Shown: piece after piece, positions 56,424-64,000 of the stretch
Layout: every line of letters starts with the position of its first letter
Numbering within the stretch: position 1 is the stretch's first letter
From: Vulgatibacter incomptus_A
GTDB taxonomy: Bacteria > Myxococcota > Myxococcia > Myxococcales > Vulgatibacteraceae
Reading direction: 5' to 3'
DNA: 64,000 bases
Assembly (NCBI GenBank): GCA_040391605.1
Contig: JBEBXK010000017.1
Span: 1-64,000, forward strand
The notes under the pieces: generated by a model
Seen by the model: only the letters and a program-made list of their open reading frames with translations
Told to the model about the DNA's origin: nothing
The model's database searches: none
Position numbers and translations under genes: made by a program

Positions 56424-57203
56424 CTACACCGAGGCCTCGGAAATCTCCGCCGAGGTTGCGCGCTTTCGTCGGCCTCCAGGCGGGTTCCGGTAGGAGTCGC
56501 CCTCGATCACGAGGACGTGAGCGTGGTGGACGAGCCGGTCGATCGCCGCGCTCGCGAGGAGGGGGTTGCCGAAGAGCGGGTGCCACTCCTCGAGCGCGCG
56601 GTTCGAGGTGATGATCGTGGAGCCCCGCTCGTACCGACGGCGGACGAGCTCGAAGAGGTCGACCGGCTCGTCCTGGGAGAGCGGGCGCAGCCCCAGGTCG
56701 TCGTCGACGAGCACATCTGGGCTGGTAAAGCGCGGGAGCCTCTTTTCGTAGGATCCGTCGCCCCGCGCGGCGCGGAGCTGAGTGAGGAGCTCGTGGGCAC
56801 CCACGTAGAGGACCTGGTGCCCGGCGAGGCATGCGCAGTGGCCTAGGGCCTGGGCAATTTGCGACTTGCCTACGCCGGTAGGCCCGACGATGAGGACGTT
56901 CTCGTGCCGCTCCACGAAGGCGCACGTGGCCAGGTCGAGGAGCTTCGCCTTCGGCACCGACGGGTTGAAGTGGAACTCGAAGTCGTTGATGGTCTTGGCG
57001 TGCTCGAAGTTCGCGCGCCGCACGCGCTGCGAGAGCTGCTTCGAGTCGCGACGCTTGACCTCGTCGGAGAGCAGTCGGTAGAGGAACTCAGAGTAGGACA
57101 GGTCGCCGTCGACCGCTTGCTTCGTCCATAGGTCGAGGGTCTGCAGCACGCCAGAGAGGCGCAGCTTCTTCAGAAGGGGAACCAGATCGTCAGTTGGGCT
57201 CAT
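56424..57203 (-). CDS. istB: IS21 IstB-type ATP-binding protein
   Basis: A 259-residue AAA+ helper ATPase of IS21 transposition. LLKKLRLSGVLQTLDLW is the N-terminal IstB motif, VLIVGPTGVGKSQIAQAL the Walker A and VLVDDDLGLRPL the Walker B, followed by IITSNRALEEW. It appears complete. ATG 57203 overlaps the end of the istA fragment by 14 bp, the usual istA-istB layout. The partner IstA is truncated, so the element cannot move by itself. Confidence 0.88.
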   Translation of the reverse strand: MSPTDDLVPLLKKLRLSGVLQTLDLWTKQAVDGDLSYSEFLYRLLSDEVKRRDSKQLSQRVRRANFEHAKTINDFEFHFNPSVPKAKLLDLATCAFVERHENVLIVGPTGVGKSQIAQALGHCACLAGHQVLYVGAHELLTQLRAARGDGSYEKRLPRFTSPDVLVDDDLGLRPLSQDEPVDLFELVRRRYERGSTIITSNRALEEWHPLFGNPLLASAAIDRLVHHAHVLVIEGDSYRNPPGGRRKRATSAEISEASV

Positions 57204-57464
57204 CGGTGATCTCCAGGTCGAGGTTGAGGAGTTCGGTGGCGCTTCGTGTAAAGCGAAAGCTCTCCTGTGGAGAGCCTGTCGGAGCCGCCACTTCCGGGAG
57301 CGGCTCCAAGTCGAGGGCGCGGACGAGGATGGTCTTGAGGCCGCGATAGCCGTAGAAGCTCGCGCGGCGGCACGCAGCCCGGGCACGTTCGACGGGGAAG
57401 CCTTCGAGGTGCGTGACGATCGCTTGCACTGCACCGATTTCAGCATCAAGAGCACGTCGTCGGA
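57190..57464 (-). pseudogene. IS21 istA, C-terminal fragment only
   Basis: The frame that ends at 57190 gives RARAACRRASFYGYRGLKTI and LVRALDLEPLPEV, the conserved tail of IstA. It is cut at 57464 by the left inverted repeat of the ISKra4 element. No istA 5' part is found beyond that element, so the rest was lost. Confidence 0.75.
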
Positions 57465-59202
57465 GGGTGCGGCTCCGTTGGGTAGACGATTTCCACCTCA
57501 CTTCACCAGCCGCAGGGGGCCTCGCGTCTTGGTCGGGGCGGTGGCCTCGGCGGGCGACTTGAGTTCGGGCGCTTTCCCGTCCTGGTACTTGGCCTGATGA
57601 TTTCGCTCGTATTCCATCTGTTCGTGATGCTTCCAGTACGCGTCGAAGTCGCCGCTCGATCGAAGCGACCGGATGCGGAGTACCGCCTCCGCCCCGGCGA
57701 GGCTCCACCGGGCACCGGTGATCTCTATCCGATCGCGGACGAGATGCCGGCACGCTCCTTCGATCACGCCCGTGGCGAACGGCAGTCCCTCCTCCAGGCA
57801 GCGATCATACGGCATGTACTGCTTGAAGCCCGCGATGTAGTTCGCACACCGATCGGCGGCCTTCCGCTGCTCAGGAGAGAGGCCCCGCTTGGTGGCGCTG
57901 CGACGAATGGCAGCCGCCACCTGGCCGGCCTCTCCGCAGAGGAGCCAGAGCAGGCGCTCCGTCACCCACGCCTCGAGTTCGGGCGTCCCCTCCTCGTGGA
58001 AGACCGGTGCCGCCGCCCAGAGGTACTCCAGCACGTGGATGACGTCGATCACGATCGTGACCTCGACGCCGTGGCGCCTGGCCGCAGCTCGCACGTGCTT
58101 GATATGGTCCTTGTTGCCGTCGACGAGGACGACCCACTTTCGCTCACGCCCTGGATCTCGCGACAGCGCGTCGAGGAAGGCTTCGTCAATCACGTCGCCG
58201 GGGTCCTTCTCGAGGCTGGCCCAGACGCGCTTGCCGTCGGGGCGGGGCCGTGGGGCCGCCGGGCCGTCCTCCGGCCGCAGATCGCCCAGTACCTGCTCGG
58301 GCGTTCGCACGAACGGCGCGATGGAGTAGACGGCTGCGACTTCCGCCATCCGCTTGGAGTTGCGCTTCTCCCCCTTGGACAGCCGCTTCTCCAGCTTCCG
58401 GTTCCGTTTGTCGGCTGCCGCTCGGGTCGCTTCGCGCAAGTCCTCGCGACGCACCGCCACGCCCTTGCCGTCGAACGTGAGCACGAGGATCTCGCTCGCC
58501 GGATGCTCCGTCGCGTCCCAGGAAGCGCGCTGCGCGACGTAGAAGCTGTCGAAGTCTTGTGCCGCCCGCACGACGAGCTCCTCGAGCTGTCTCTTGGGCA
58601 CCTTGGCGCCGGTGTACTTGACGAGCGCGGCCACCGCCTCGTCGAAGGAGCCCTTCGCCGCCTCTTCCGCGGCCCGTCGACGAACGCCAAGGGAGTATCG
58701 GTCCTTCGGCAGGTTCAGCGAGGCGTCGAGCGGGAAGAGGGTCTCCTTGCCGCGATCCCCGTGGCCGGAGCGCCTCACGATGACGGTCCCAAAGATCGTC
58801 TCGAGTTCCCTCGTGCTCTCCCGGTGGTGCGGGCGCGGCGAACCGTCCGCAGACGTCACGGGTTCAGACGCTTCCATCTACGCGCGAAGGTCGAGGTGGG
58901 ACTGCAGCAGCTGCCGCAGGAGATCACGCCCCTCCTTCTCGATCAAGCTCTCCAGGTCGGTATGGCTCATCCTCCTAGTTTCGCCGGTTTTGAGCCGTTC
59001 TTCCAAGTGTCCAAAGTGGTCCCGCGCCGGGGAGAAGGAGTCGACGGTCTGGATCGCAAGGGCTTCCATCTGGCGGCCTTTCCCGGGACCTTCCGTCCCG
59101 CGGATCCCATAGGAGCCGATTTGTGCGATCGACGTCGCCCCGCCAGCCGCCTCAGCCTGTGGGAATCAAGCGAAAACCCGTCTTCCGAGAAGATCCGCAC
59201 CC
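57465..59202. mobile_element. ISKra4-family insertion sequence
   Basis: The plus strand from 57465 and the minus strand from 59202 both begin GGGTGCGG and share about 20 of the first 30 bases, so they are the terminal inverted repeats. Between them lies the transposase on the minus strand. No target duplication is visible: the left side is IS21 istA and the right side IS66 tnpC, so sequence has been deleted since insertion. Confidence 0.7.
57498..59069 (-). pseudogene. ISKra4 transposase interrupted by one in-frame stop
   Basis: Residues 1-63 (ATG 59069) end HLDLRA and a TAG. The same frame continues without a gap for 459 residues (EASEPVTSADGS...). Typical ISKra4 blocks are present: LTFDGKGVAVR, EKRLSKGEKRNSKRMAEV, VVLVDGNKDHI, VIDVIHVLEYLW, ATGVIEGACRHLV and ITGARWSLAGAEA. 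Aside from the stop at 58878-58880 the gene looks intact. The downstream ATG directly after the stop might allow reinitiation. The family is transposases, with catalytic acidic residues apparently kept. Confidence 0.8.
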
Positions 59203-60108
59203 TGCTCAGCATCGGCGGTGAGCGTCCCGTGGAATGGACGCAACCTCTCCACGACACCCTCGCTCGCCTTGTCTGCCGAGTACAGGAAGACGGCGGCCTC
59301 ACGGTTCCGGTACAGCTCGATGTAGCCGTTGTGCGCCGCCGGGAGCCTTCGGGATCAGCACCTTCAGCCCGGTGCCGTCGGTGGCCATCCACGAGCTTGC
59401 CAGGAGCTGCTTCCAGTGAAGTCCGTCGATCGGCGATAGGAGATCCGCGGCCCGCTCGACGAAGCCAACGAGCGTGCTCATCGCGAGCGGAATGCCTCGG
59501 TCCGCGAGGTCGCGGCGGATGCGATCGAGTGGAGCGAGCTGGGTGAACTTACTGTGAACGAACCACGCCAGCCATTCGGAGGTGACCTTCGAGCGTTCGT
59601 AGGGCGCGGGCAGGGAACGAGGTGTCGAGCGCTCGCCGCAGTCTCGGCAACGGCACGTCGTCCGTCGTACGACCCGACGCCTCTGGTGTTCCTTGACGAT
59701 GTGTAGCTTCTCCTCGACGATCTCGTCGGCCGCGTCGAGCGCACTGCTACCGCAATGCGCACAAGCCTCCGGGCGCAGCTTGTGCTCTTCAGCTTCAAGG
59801 TGCCGGGGAAGCGCTTTGCGTCCCGTCGGCGAAGCCTTCTTCTTCTCCGGCTTCTCGGTCGGCGGCTTCGCCGATGCCCTTGGCCGCTCGTCGAACGCCT
59901 TCTTGGCGTCGTCGTCCACGTCCGGCGGGGGCATGGGTTTCGGCTCCGACGACCTGCGCTGCTTGCGCTGGGCGATCGCGAGGAGCTCACCCACACGCTC
60001 GTTCATCTTCGCGAGCTGATCCGTGAGCGTAGCGATCTTCCCGGTGAGCGAAGCAACCTCCTCCCGAAGGGCGGCGTTCTCTCTTTGCAGGGCGGCGACG
60101 GTAGACAC
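59203..60108 (-). pseudogene. IS66 transposase tnpC, N-terminal part, frameshifted and truncated
   Basis: GTG 60108 starts a helical coiled-coil leader (LQRENAALREEVASL), then the IS66 zinc-binding part (EACAHCGSSAL; CRCRDCGERS), the RSKVTSEWLAWFVHSKFTQL region and MATDGTGLKVLIPKA (first catalytic Asp). Near 59345 the frame shifts and continues as AHNGYIELYRN and FHGTLTADAE until cut at about 59203 by the ISKra4 end. The C-terminal half is missing. Confidence 0.8.
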
Positions 60109-60120
60109 GAAGAGTAAAGA

Positions 60121-60501
60121 TCACGTCGCGGCGATCGTGTCGATCCCCTTTCGCCGCGCCTCTCGCCGATACCATCCGCGGCGCGCTGCGGTAAAGTCGA
60201 TGCCGGCGAGGATCGAGGCAAACGTGGTGCCGTCCACCTGAACCTGCCGCTCCTCGTCGGTGATCGGAGGCAGCTGGAAGCTCCCAGCCTCGAGCCTCTT
60301 CGAAAGTAGGCACCAGCCCGAGCCGTCGAACCAGAGGACCTTCGCGAGCCGCCGTCGCTTATTCAGGAACAGGTAGAAATGTCCATCGACCGGGTCGAGC
60401 CCGAGCCTGCGCACCGCGCCAGCCACCGCATCGAACGACCCGCGCATGTCCAAAGGCTCCACGGCCACGAACACGCGCACCGTCGGCGGCAGGCTCAGCA
60501 C
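60121..60501 (-). CDS. tnpB: IS66 TnpB (Orf2) accessory protein
   Basis: A 126-residue protein of the IS66 Orf2 family. VAVEPLDMRGSFDAVAG, GHFYLFLNKRRRLAKVLWFD and GWCLLSKRLEAGSFQ are all family hallmarks, and the length matches. It has a GTG start at 60501 overlapping the tnpA stop. Its role in IS66 transposition is required but not enzymatically defined. Confidence 0.88.
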   Translation of the reverse strand: MLSLPPTVRVFVAVEPLDMRGSFDAVAGAVRRLGLDPVDGHFYLFLNKRRRLAKVLWFDGSGWCLLSKRLEAGSFQLPPITDEERQVQVDGTTFASILAGIDFTAARRGWYRREARRKGIDTIAAT

Positions 60502-60809
60502 GATCGAAGCGCCCCGACCACTCGGCGCAGGGTCTCCTCGTGCGCTTCATCTCCAAACTCGAGCGACACCTCGCCGATGCGAATGACGTACCGAGCCCTG
60601 CCCGCCACCGTCGCTGCCGGGACGAGCTCCACCAGCTTCGTTCGCCCCGTCTTCGTCCCTCGCCTGGCGAGCGCCATGTCCCACGCGTGGAGCGATCGCC
60701 CATCGATCCCGTGCGCACGGGCCCACTCTCCGAGCCTCTTACCCGACCGTCCCACCGCCGCCAGCGCCCGCCGCGCCTCGGCTTCGCCTGCGATTTTCCG
60801 TCGTTCCAT
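60495..60809 (-). CDS. tnpA: IS66 TnpA (Orf1)-like helix-turn-helix protein
   Basis: A 104-residue protein. The N-terminal helix-turn-helix (RLGEWARAHGIDGRSLHAWDM) and a C-terminal beta segment (VIRIGEVSLEFGDEAHEETL) match IS66 Orf1. ATG 60809; overlaps tnpB by 7 bp. Upstream the sequence passes within about 80 bp into the int-att repeat, so the IS66 end lies there. Confidence 0.8.
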   Translation of the reverse strand: MERRKIAGEAEARRALAAVGRSGKRLGEWARAHGIDGRSLHAWDMALARRGTKTGRTKLVELVPAATVAGRARYVIRIGEVSLEFGDEAHEETLRRVVGALRSC

Positions 60810-60884
60810 CTACGCCTCCGTGAATCGCGAGAGGCTGCGGCACGACGGCCCCCCTGTCATCCCGGTGTCGCTGATGGGTCACCC

Positions 60885-62032
60885 AACAGCGCCGGGGGCG
60901 CCCGTCTCCTTGGCGATCCTTACTGTGCCCCGCCCCTGGGGGTGCCGAGGGTGCTCGAGCGAGGGGCTGACCTAGCCGAGGATCACGTCCCCCGTCCGCG
61001 GGTGGTTCACCAGGAGCTTGATCGTGAACGGGTCCAGGCCGGCGGTCACCTCCAGCGAGATGTAGGTGGCCGGGAGCTGGTGGACGTTGACCATGCGCGC
61101 GTCGGCGACGCGGAAGTCTCTCGATGCCCGCTCTTGCTAGCCGCCGGCCAGATCCAGGCTCTTCCAGTGGAGTTCGCCGTTGCGCCTCTGCCGGCGCTCG
61201 AGGATGCCCGCCATCGGTCCGCTCAGCGAGAGGTCGACGCCCCCCAAACGGCCCCCCTTCGGGGTGGGGACGTGGACGAGCCTGCGCTCGGCGTCGAAGT
61301 GCTCCCAGCGCATCTCGGAGGCAGGCGTCCGCCTCTTGCCCGAAAGGAGAGGACGAACCTCTGGAAGTCCCGTGGGTTCGGGTTCGCCATCGCCGCCACG
61401 CCCGCCGCCCACCTCTGGAGCGCGCGGGGCTCGACCAGGGTCGTGGGCCTCCCCCTCGCGCCGTGGAAGTCGCAGCTGGCGGTCGGGTTCACCGGAAGGT
61501 CCGGATGCTCGCGGAGGGCCCGGTTGTAGAAGGCGCGCAGGACCCGAAGCACGTAGTCGGCGGTGGTCTTGCCGTGCCTCTCGGTGAGGCGGACGTGCCG
61601 CTCGCGCACCCCTCGGCGGTCGGCCCCGAGGTCTGCCAGTGGCGTGTCCTTCCAGTCCTCGAGGTAGCGGTAGTCGGACACCGTCTCGGGCGACAGCCTC
61701 CGGGCGCCGAGGTGGAACTCCAGGGCCTCGCTGAGGATGATCCCCCTCGCCCTCGCCTGTCGCCGCTCCTCGTTGGGGTTCGTCCCCGCCCTCATCGAGA
61801 CCAGGGTCCTCCGCGCCAGGTCCCGTGCCTGCTTCGCGTCCAGGGCGGGGTGGTCTCCGACCTTGGTCCGGACCTGGCGGCCGTTGACCAGCGACTGGAC
61901 GCAGTAGCTCCTCTTGGTCGGGGTCACGATCAGGTAGAAGCCCTCTTCTCGGCGTCGGCGTACAGGGTGCTCTTGCCCGAGGCCGGCGCGGGGGCGCGCT
62001 CGGCCAGGGCCCGGGTGATCTTGGTCCTCACG
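60885..62032 (-). pseudogene. Tyrosine integrase, heavily decayed; island 2
   Basis: A paralogue of the integrase at 40905-42077 with more damage. A 1-bp deletion near 61945 breaks the N-terminal domain, and a shift near 61350 follows MANPNPRDFQRFVLSF. The same +1 shift before AWIWPAASKSGH as in copy A lies near 61155, and a further 1-bp deletion near 61095 follows. The His-x2-Arg motif reads HQLPATY (active Arg lost), and a TAG sits at the place of the nucleophile Tyr (VILG then stop). It is clearly non-functional. GTG 62032 is 187 bp from the att copy, as in island 1. Confidence 0.85.
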
Positions 62033-62266
62033 TGTTCGGCTCCTCGCCTCGTATTCGCGGGCCGTCCGGGGCCACGACCGGACCACGGATTTGGGGCATG
62101 CCGAAAGACGTGTTCCGGACCTCCCGGACGTCCACTCAGGCCAATTTGCCATGTAATTCCAGGTCTGTAAGTGGCTTGCGCTCAACTTTGATGAGCCCCG
62201 CCGAGCGGCGAGCCGTCCGACTGAAAGATCCCCGTTTAGCTGGTTCGAGTCCGCCTCTGGGCACCA
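60887..62266. repeat. int-att end repeat, copy B (matches 40912-42310)
   Basis: A direct repeat of the island 1 right end, covering the integrase remnant, the 187-bp att flank and the att copy. Divergence is greater here, mostly small indels. Homologous recombination between the copies would delete the approximately 20-kb defence island. Confidence 0.85.
62219..62266 (+). other. Attachment site attR of island 2, degenerate tRNA-Phe 3' copy
   Basis: It reads gactgaaagatccccgttta...ctgggcacca, a 48-bp version of the 47-bp att with several substitutions and one extra base. Only the tRNA 3' half is present. It is followed by its own terminator and then by normal genes, so it marks the right edge of the island tract. 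Confidence 0.85.
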
Positions 62267-62269
62267 ACG

Positions 62270-62311
62270 AAAACGAAAGCCACTCATAGCGTTACGAGGG
62301 GCTTTCGTTTT
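62270..62311 (+). terminator. Terminator after attR
   Basis: A 12-bp stem aaaacgaaagcc / ggctttcgtttt, extended by three more pairs after one mismatch, with a 10-nt loop, ending in a T-rich run. It is similar in kind but not in sequence to the other two att-linked terminators. Confidence 0.8.
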
Positions 62312-62365
62312 TCTGGGTATCCATCTGATCTCCGAGGCCTGCGCCAAGTACCCGAGGCGAGCCCG

Positions 62366-62638
62366 TCAACGCTGTCGCCCCGGTGGCGCTGATCGATCCC
62401 TGGGCAAGCCCCCTTCACTATCGAGCGATGCTGACGGGAAGAGGTCCCGGACCGGCACATCTAGCGCGGCAGCGATCCGCCCGATCGTTCGCAGGGTAGG
62501 GGAAGACTTTCCGGCCAGGATCTCTGACATCCGACCCCTTCCAAGGCCCGCAAAGTCGGCAAGACGGTTAACGGAGAAGCCTCGGGCGTCCATAAGGGCA
62601 CGGATCTTCTCGATAAACTGACGGTGGAGATCGTCCAT
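62366..62638 (-). CDS. XRE-family helix-turn-helix regulator
   Basis: A 90-residue single-domain protein. The Cro/C1-type HTH spans about residues 8-62 (MDARGFSVNRLADFAGLGRG, MSEILAGKSSPTL, IAAALDVPVRDLF). The C-terminal tail is short and disordered. It lies just outside the island edge and may be its former regulator or a host gene. ATG 62638 is followed on the other side by a 243-bp gap leading to the divergent membrane protein gene. Confidence 0.85.
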   Translation of the reverse strand: MDDLHRQFIEKIRALMDARGFSVNRLADFAGLGRGRMSEILAGKSSPTLRTIGRIAAALDVPVRDLFPSASLDSEGGLPRDRSAPPGRQR

Positions 62639-62881
62639 AGGCTACCGGTCGACGGCAGCCTATGGGGGAGCATGGAAGAAAGTGCTCCGCTTTAGGAGCA
62701 CCCACGGTATGGTCCACTCCGATCCCTAGGACCGGATCACATTCACGGAGGGATGAACATGACGCTCGATCCGCGGGGCGTCCAAACGTCGAGGGGATCC
62801 CTCAGATGATCGACCTGCGCTGAGGAGTGATCATGCTCCATCAACCGATTCTGCTCTCCACATCCAATGGAGGATGTCCAT
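62639..62881. promoter_or_regulatory. Divergent intergenic region
   Basis: A 243-bp region between the XRE gene and the membrane protein gene that must hold both promoters. A 16-codon frame from ATG 62756 has a ggaggg stretch upstream but is probably spurious. The inverted pair gatccctaggaccggatc (about 62721) could be an operator; it is short and unproven. Confidence 0.35.
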
Positions 62882-64000
62882 ATGCTCGAGATTTGCCGTC
62901 CGTCGCTGATTCTCTTTTCTCTAGCAATGGTGTTCGCTTCCGGACCAGCAGCCGCGCAGGCTGGGAATCAGCCTTCGCCATCCCAGGCTGAATACTCGAC
63001 TCCAGCCACGACGATGACGCCGATTTCAAGCGCTGAGGTGGCAGATCAGTTCGTGAAACTCACGGGTGTAGCCATCACGCCGGTCCTCGGGATGACAGTC
63101 ATCGGTGCGGCATCCTGGCTCCGCACCCCTGAGCCAGACCGATCCAATCTGCCTTGGTACTCTCATCCACTTTTCTGGGGAGTAGGGATCACGTTGATCC
63201 TCGTGGTCTGGGTAGGGCATCGCGCCCCGGTGATCAAAAGAGGATTCAAGGCCTACAAGGTATGGGAATCAAAGATCGCGGGCCTGTTGGGCTTCGTAGT
63301 GGCGCAGGACGCACTTCCGCCTCACATCAAGAAGGAGATCTCATCTACCTTGGGTGGGATTGCGGTCTCGATGCTCGATTGGACGATTCCATCCGCGCAC
63401 GCCTCGACCACGGCTGGAGCCGTCGACGCTTCCTCGGGAGGGTCGCTTTGGTGGGTTCTCGTACTCTCGGTTTCGGTCTTCGCTTACGCGGTCATCTGGT
63501 TGATGTTCCACACGATCAGCGTGCTCGCGGTGATCAGCCCCTTCGGTTGGGTCGACTGGATCCTCAAAGGGTTCAAGCTGGGCGCGCTCCTCCTCCTCAT
63601 GGCCGCCATGATGATCTCCCCCTGGGCGTCATTGGCCGTCTGTTCCCTGTACGTCCTGATCGGTGCACTGGTCGCAGGCTGGGCGTTCCGCCTGATGGTA
63701 TTCGGTGCCGTGTTTTCGTGGGATGCCCTGACGTTTCGTTGGAAGCGGACGGTGCCGATAGCAGATGAGATCAAGGTGTTCAGCGGCGAGGGGCTCAAAG
63801 GTGTGCCTGTACGCACGTGGGGTCGTCTCGTGCGGGAGCCAGATGGACTTCGATTCGAGTATCGTGGCTTCCTCGTGCTTCCGGTTCGCCACCTGCAAGT
63901 CAGGTCGCCCTTCGTGATCGGCGTAGGGATGGCGAGTCCCGTGCTTCTCGCTGCGGCCAAGACGGAACGTGGAGGCGACATACAAATGGCGCGGTTCCCC
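62882..64000 (+). CDS. Exported or multi-pass membrane protein, 3' end outside the window
   Basis: An open frame of at least 373 codons without a stop to the window edge. ATG 62882 has ggagg 8 nt upstream. The N terminus is a signal peptide (SLILFSLAMVFASGPAAAQA). Membrane segments follow at about residues 57-77, 97-110, 189-225, 231-250 and 256-275 (WWVLVLSVSVFAYAVIWLM; LGALLLLMAAMMISPWASLA). A soluble beta-rich part comes after them (FEYRGFLVLPVRHLQV). Base composition is lower in GC than the chromosome core. No family is recognised. Confidence 0.7.
   Translation, partial: MLEICRPSLILFSLAMVFASGPAAAQAGNQPSPSQAEYSTPATTMTPISSAEVADQFVKLTGVAITPVLGMTVIGAASWLRTPEPDRSNLPWYSHPLFWGVGITLILVVWVGHRAPVIKRGFKAYKVWESKIAGLLGFVVAQDALPPHIKKEISSTLGGIAVSMLDWTIPSAHASTTAGAVDASSGGSLWWVLVLSVSVFAYAVIWLMFHTISVLAVISPFGWVDWILKGFKLGALLLLMAAMMISPWASLAVCSLYVLIGALVAGWAFRLMVFGAVFSWDALTFRWKRTVPIADEIKVFSGEGLKGVPVRTWGRLVREPDGLRFEYRGFLVLPVRHLQVRSPFVIGVGMASPVLLAAAKTERGGDIQMARFP

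Larger units (their letters stand above)
42264..62266. mobile_element. Island 2: about 20-kb defence island at tRNA-Phe
   Basis: Bounded by the exact att copy at 42264-42310 and a degenerate copy at 62219-62266 next to a second decayed integrase. Cargo is KTSC/HerA/SIR2, the three-gene pPIWI-RE operon, an SMC/ABC-type ATPase, and IS21, ISKra4 and IS66 remnants. Base composition is mosaic: the SIR2-HerA part is much more AT-rich than the chromosome, and the pPIWI-RE part is closer to it. The cargo was therefore assembled from more than one source. Confidence 0.8.

Noticed and set aside
61223..62347. Intact 374-residue integrase in island 2
   Set aside because: The frame mixes true and shifted segments and ends early; the catalytic Arg and Tyr positions are lost downstream.

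Overview
The window is chromosomal DNA of a GC-rich bacterium, most likely a member of the Myxococcota (order not determinable here). The signs are a MYXO-CTERM-like surface protein, a Hanks-type kinase in an operon with PEGA and TPR envelope proteins, many TTG/GTG starts with ATGA/GTGA gene overlaps, and a gene set resembling the Myxococcus ether-lipid (elb) cluster with its giant reductase-ligase-carrier-acyltransferase fusion.

Positions 1-38,700 are mostly ordinary chromosome. In order: a 74-bp tandem repeat; a HAD-type 5'-nucleotidase; bioF; the operon PEGA outer-membrane protein / TPR protein / Ser-Thr kinase; a methyltransferase; PEP carboxylase; a GH15 glycosidase; a MYXO-CTERM protein; Kup; an AlkA-type glycosylase coupled to a DUF488 protein; a ferredoxin; a metal-site-less metallophosphoesterase-like protein whose Shine-Dalgarno lies in a hairpin; a RapA/SNF2-like helicase; a 38-residue Arg/Lys-rich protein; and a prolyl oligopeptidase. 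At 28.9-37.6 kb is a tightly overlapped four-gene operon (HAD phosphatase, LarA-like protein, 1,672-residue multidomain enzyme, epimerase). It is divergent from a TetR regulator with a perfect inverted repeat between them. Short GC-rich repeat blocks with frequent CGATCG lie in several intergenic gaps.

At 38,742 is tRNA-Phe(GAA), an integration hotspot. The 47-bp 3' end of the tRNA is repeated exactly at 42,264-42,310 and approximately at 62,219-62,266. Each downstream copy is preceded by a decayed tyrosine integrase and followed by its own terminator, so two islands are stacked in tandem. The int-att ends (about 40.9-42.3 and 60.9-62.3 kb) are copies of each other. Island 1 carries an AlbA/ATPase-domain regulator. 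Island 2 (about 20 kb) is a defence island: a KTSC/HerA/SIR2 operon of lower GC, flanked by transposase debris; a three-gene pPIWI-RE operon (REase-domain protein, DinG-like helicase, PIWI-RE protein) joined by 4-bp overlaps; and an SMC/ABC-type ATPase resembling RloC-like defence ATPases. It ends in a scrap heap of IS21, ISKra4 and IS66 remnants.

The highlight is the pPIWI-RE operon (47,042-53,747), a rarely studied Argonaute-related system predicted from genome analysis to act against invading DNA. It lies beside a SIR2-HerA anti-phage operon that has an extra KTSC gene. After island 2 come an XRE regulator and a membrane protein that runs off the end of the window.
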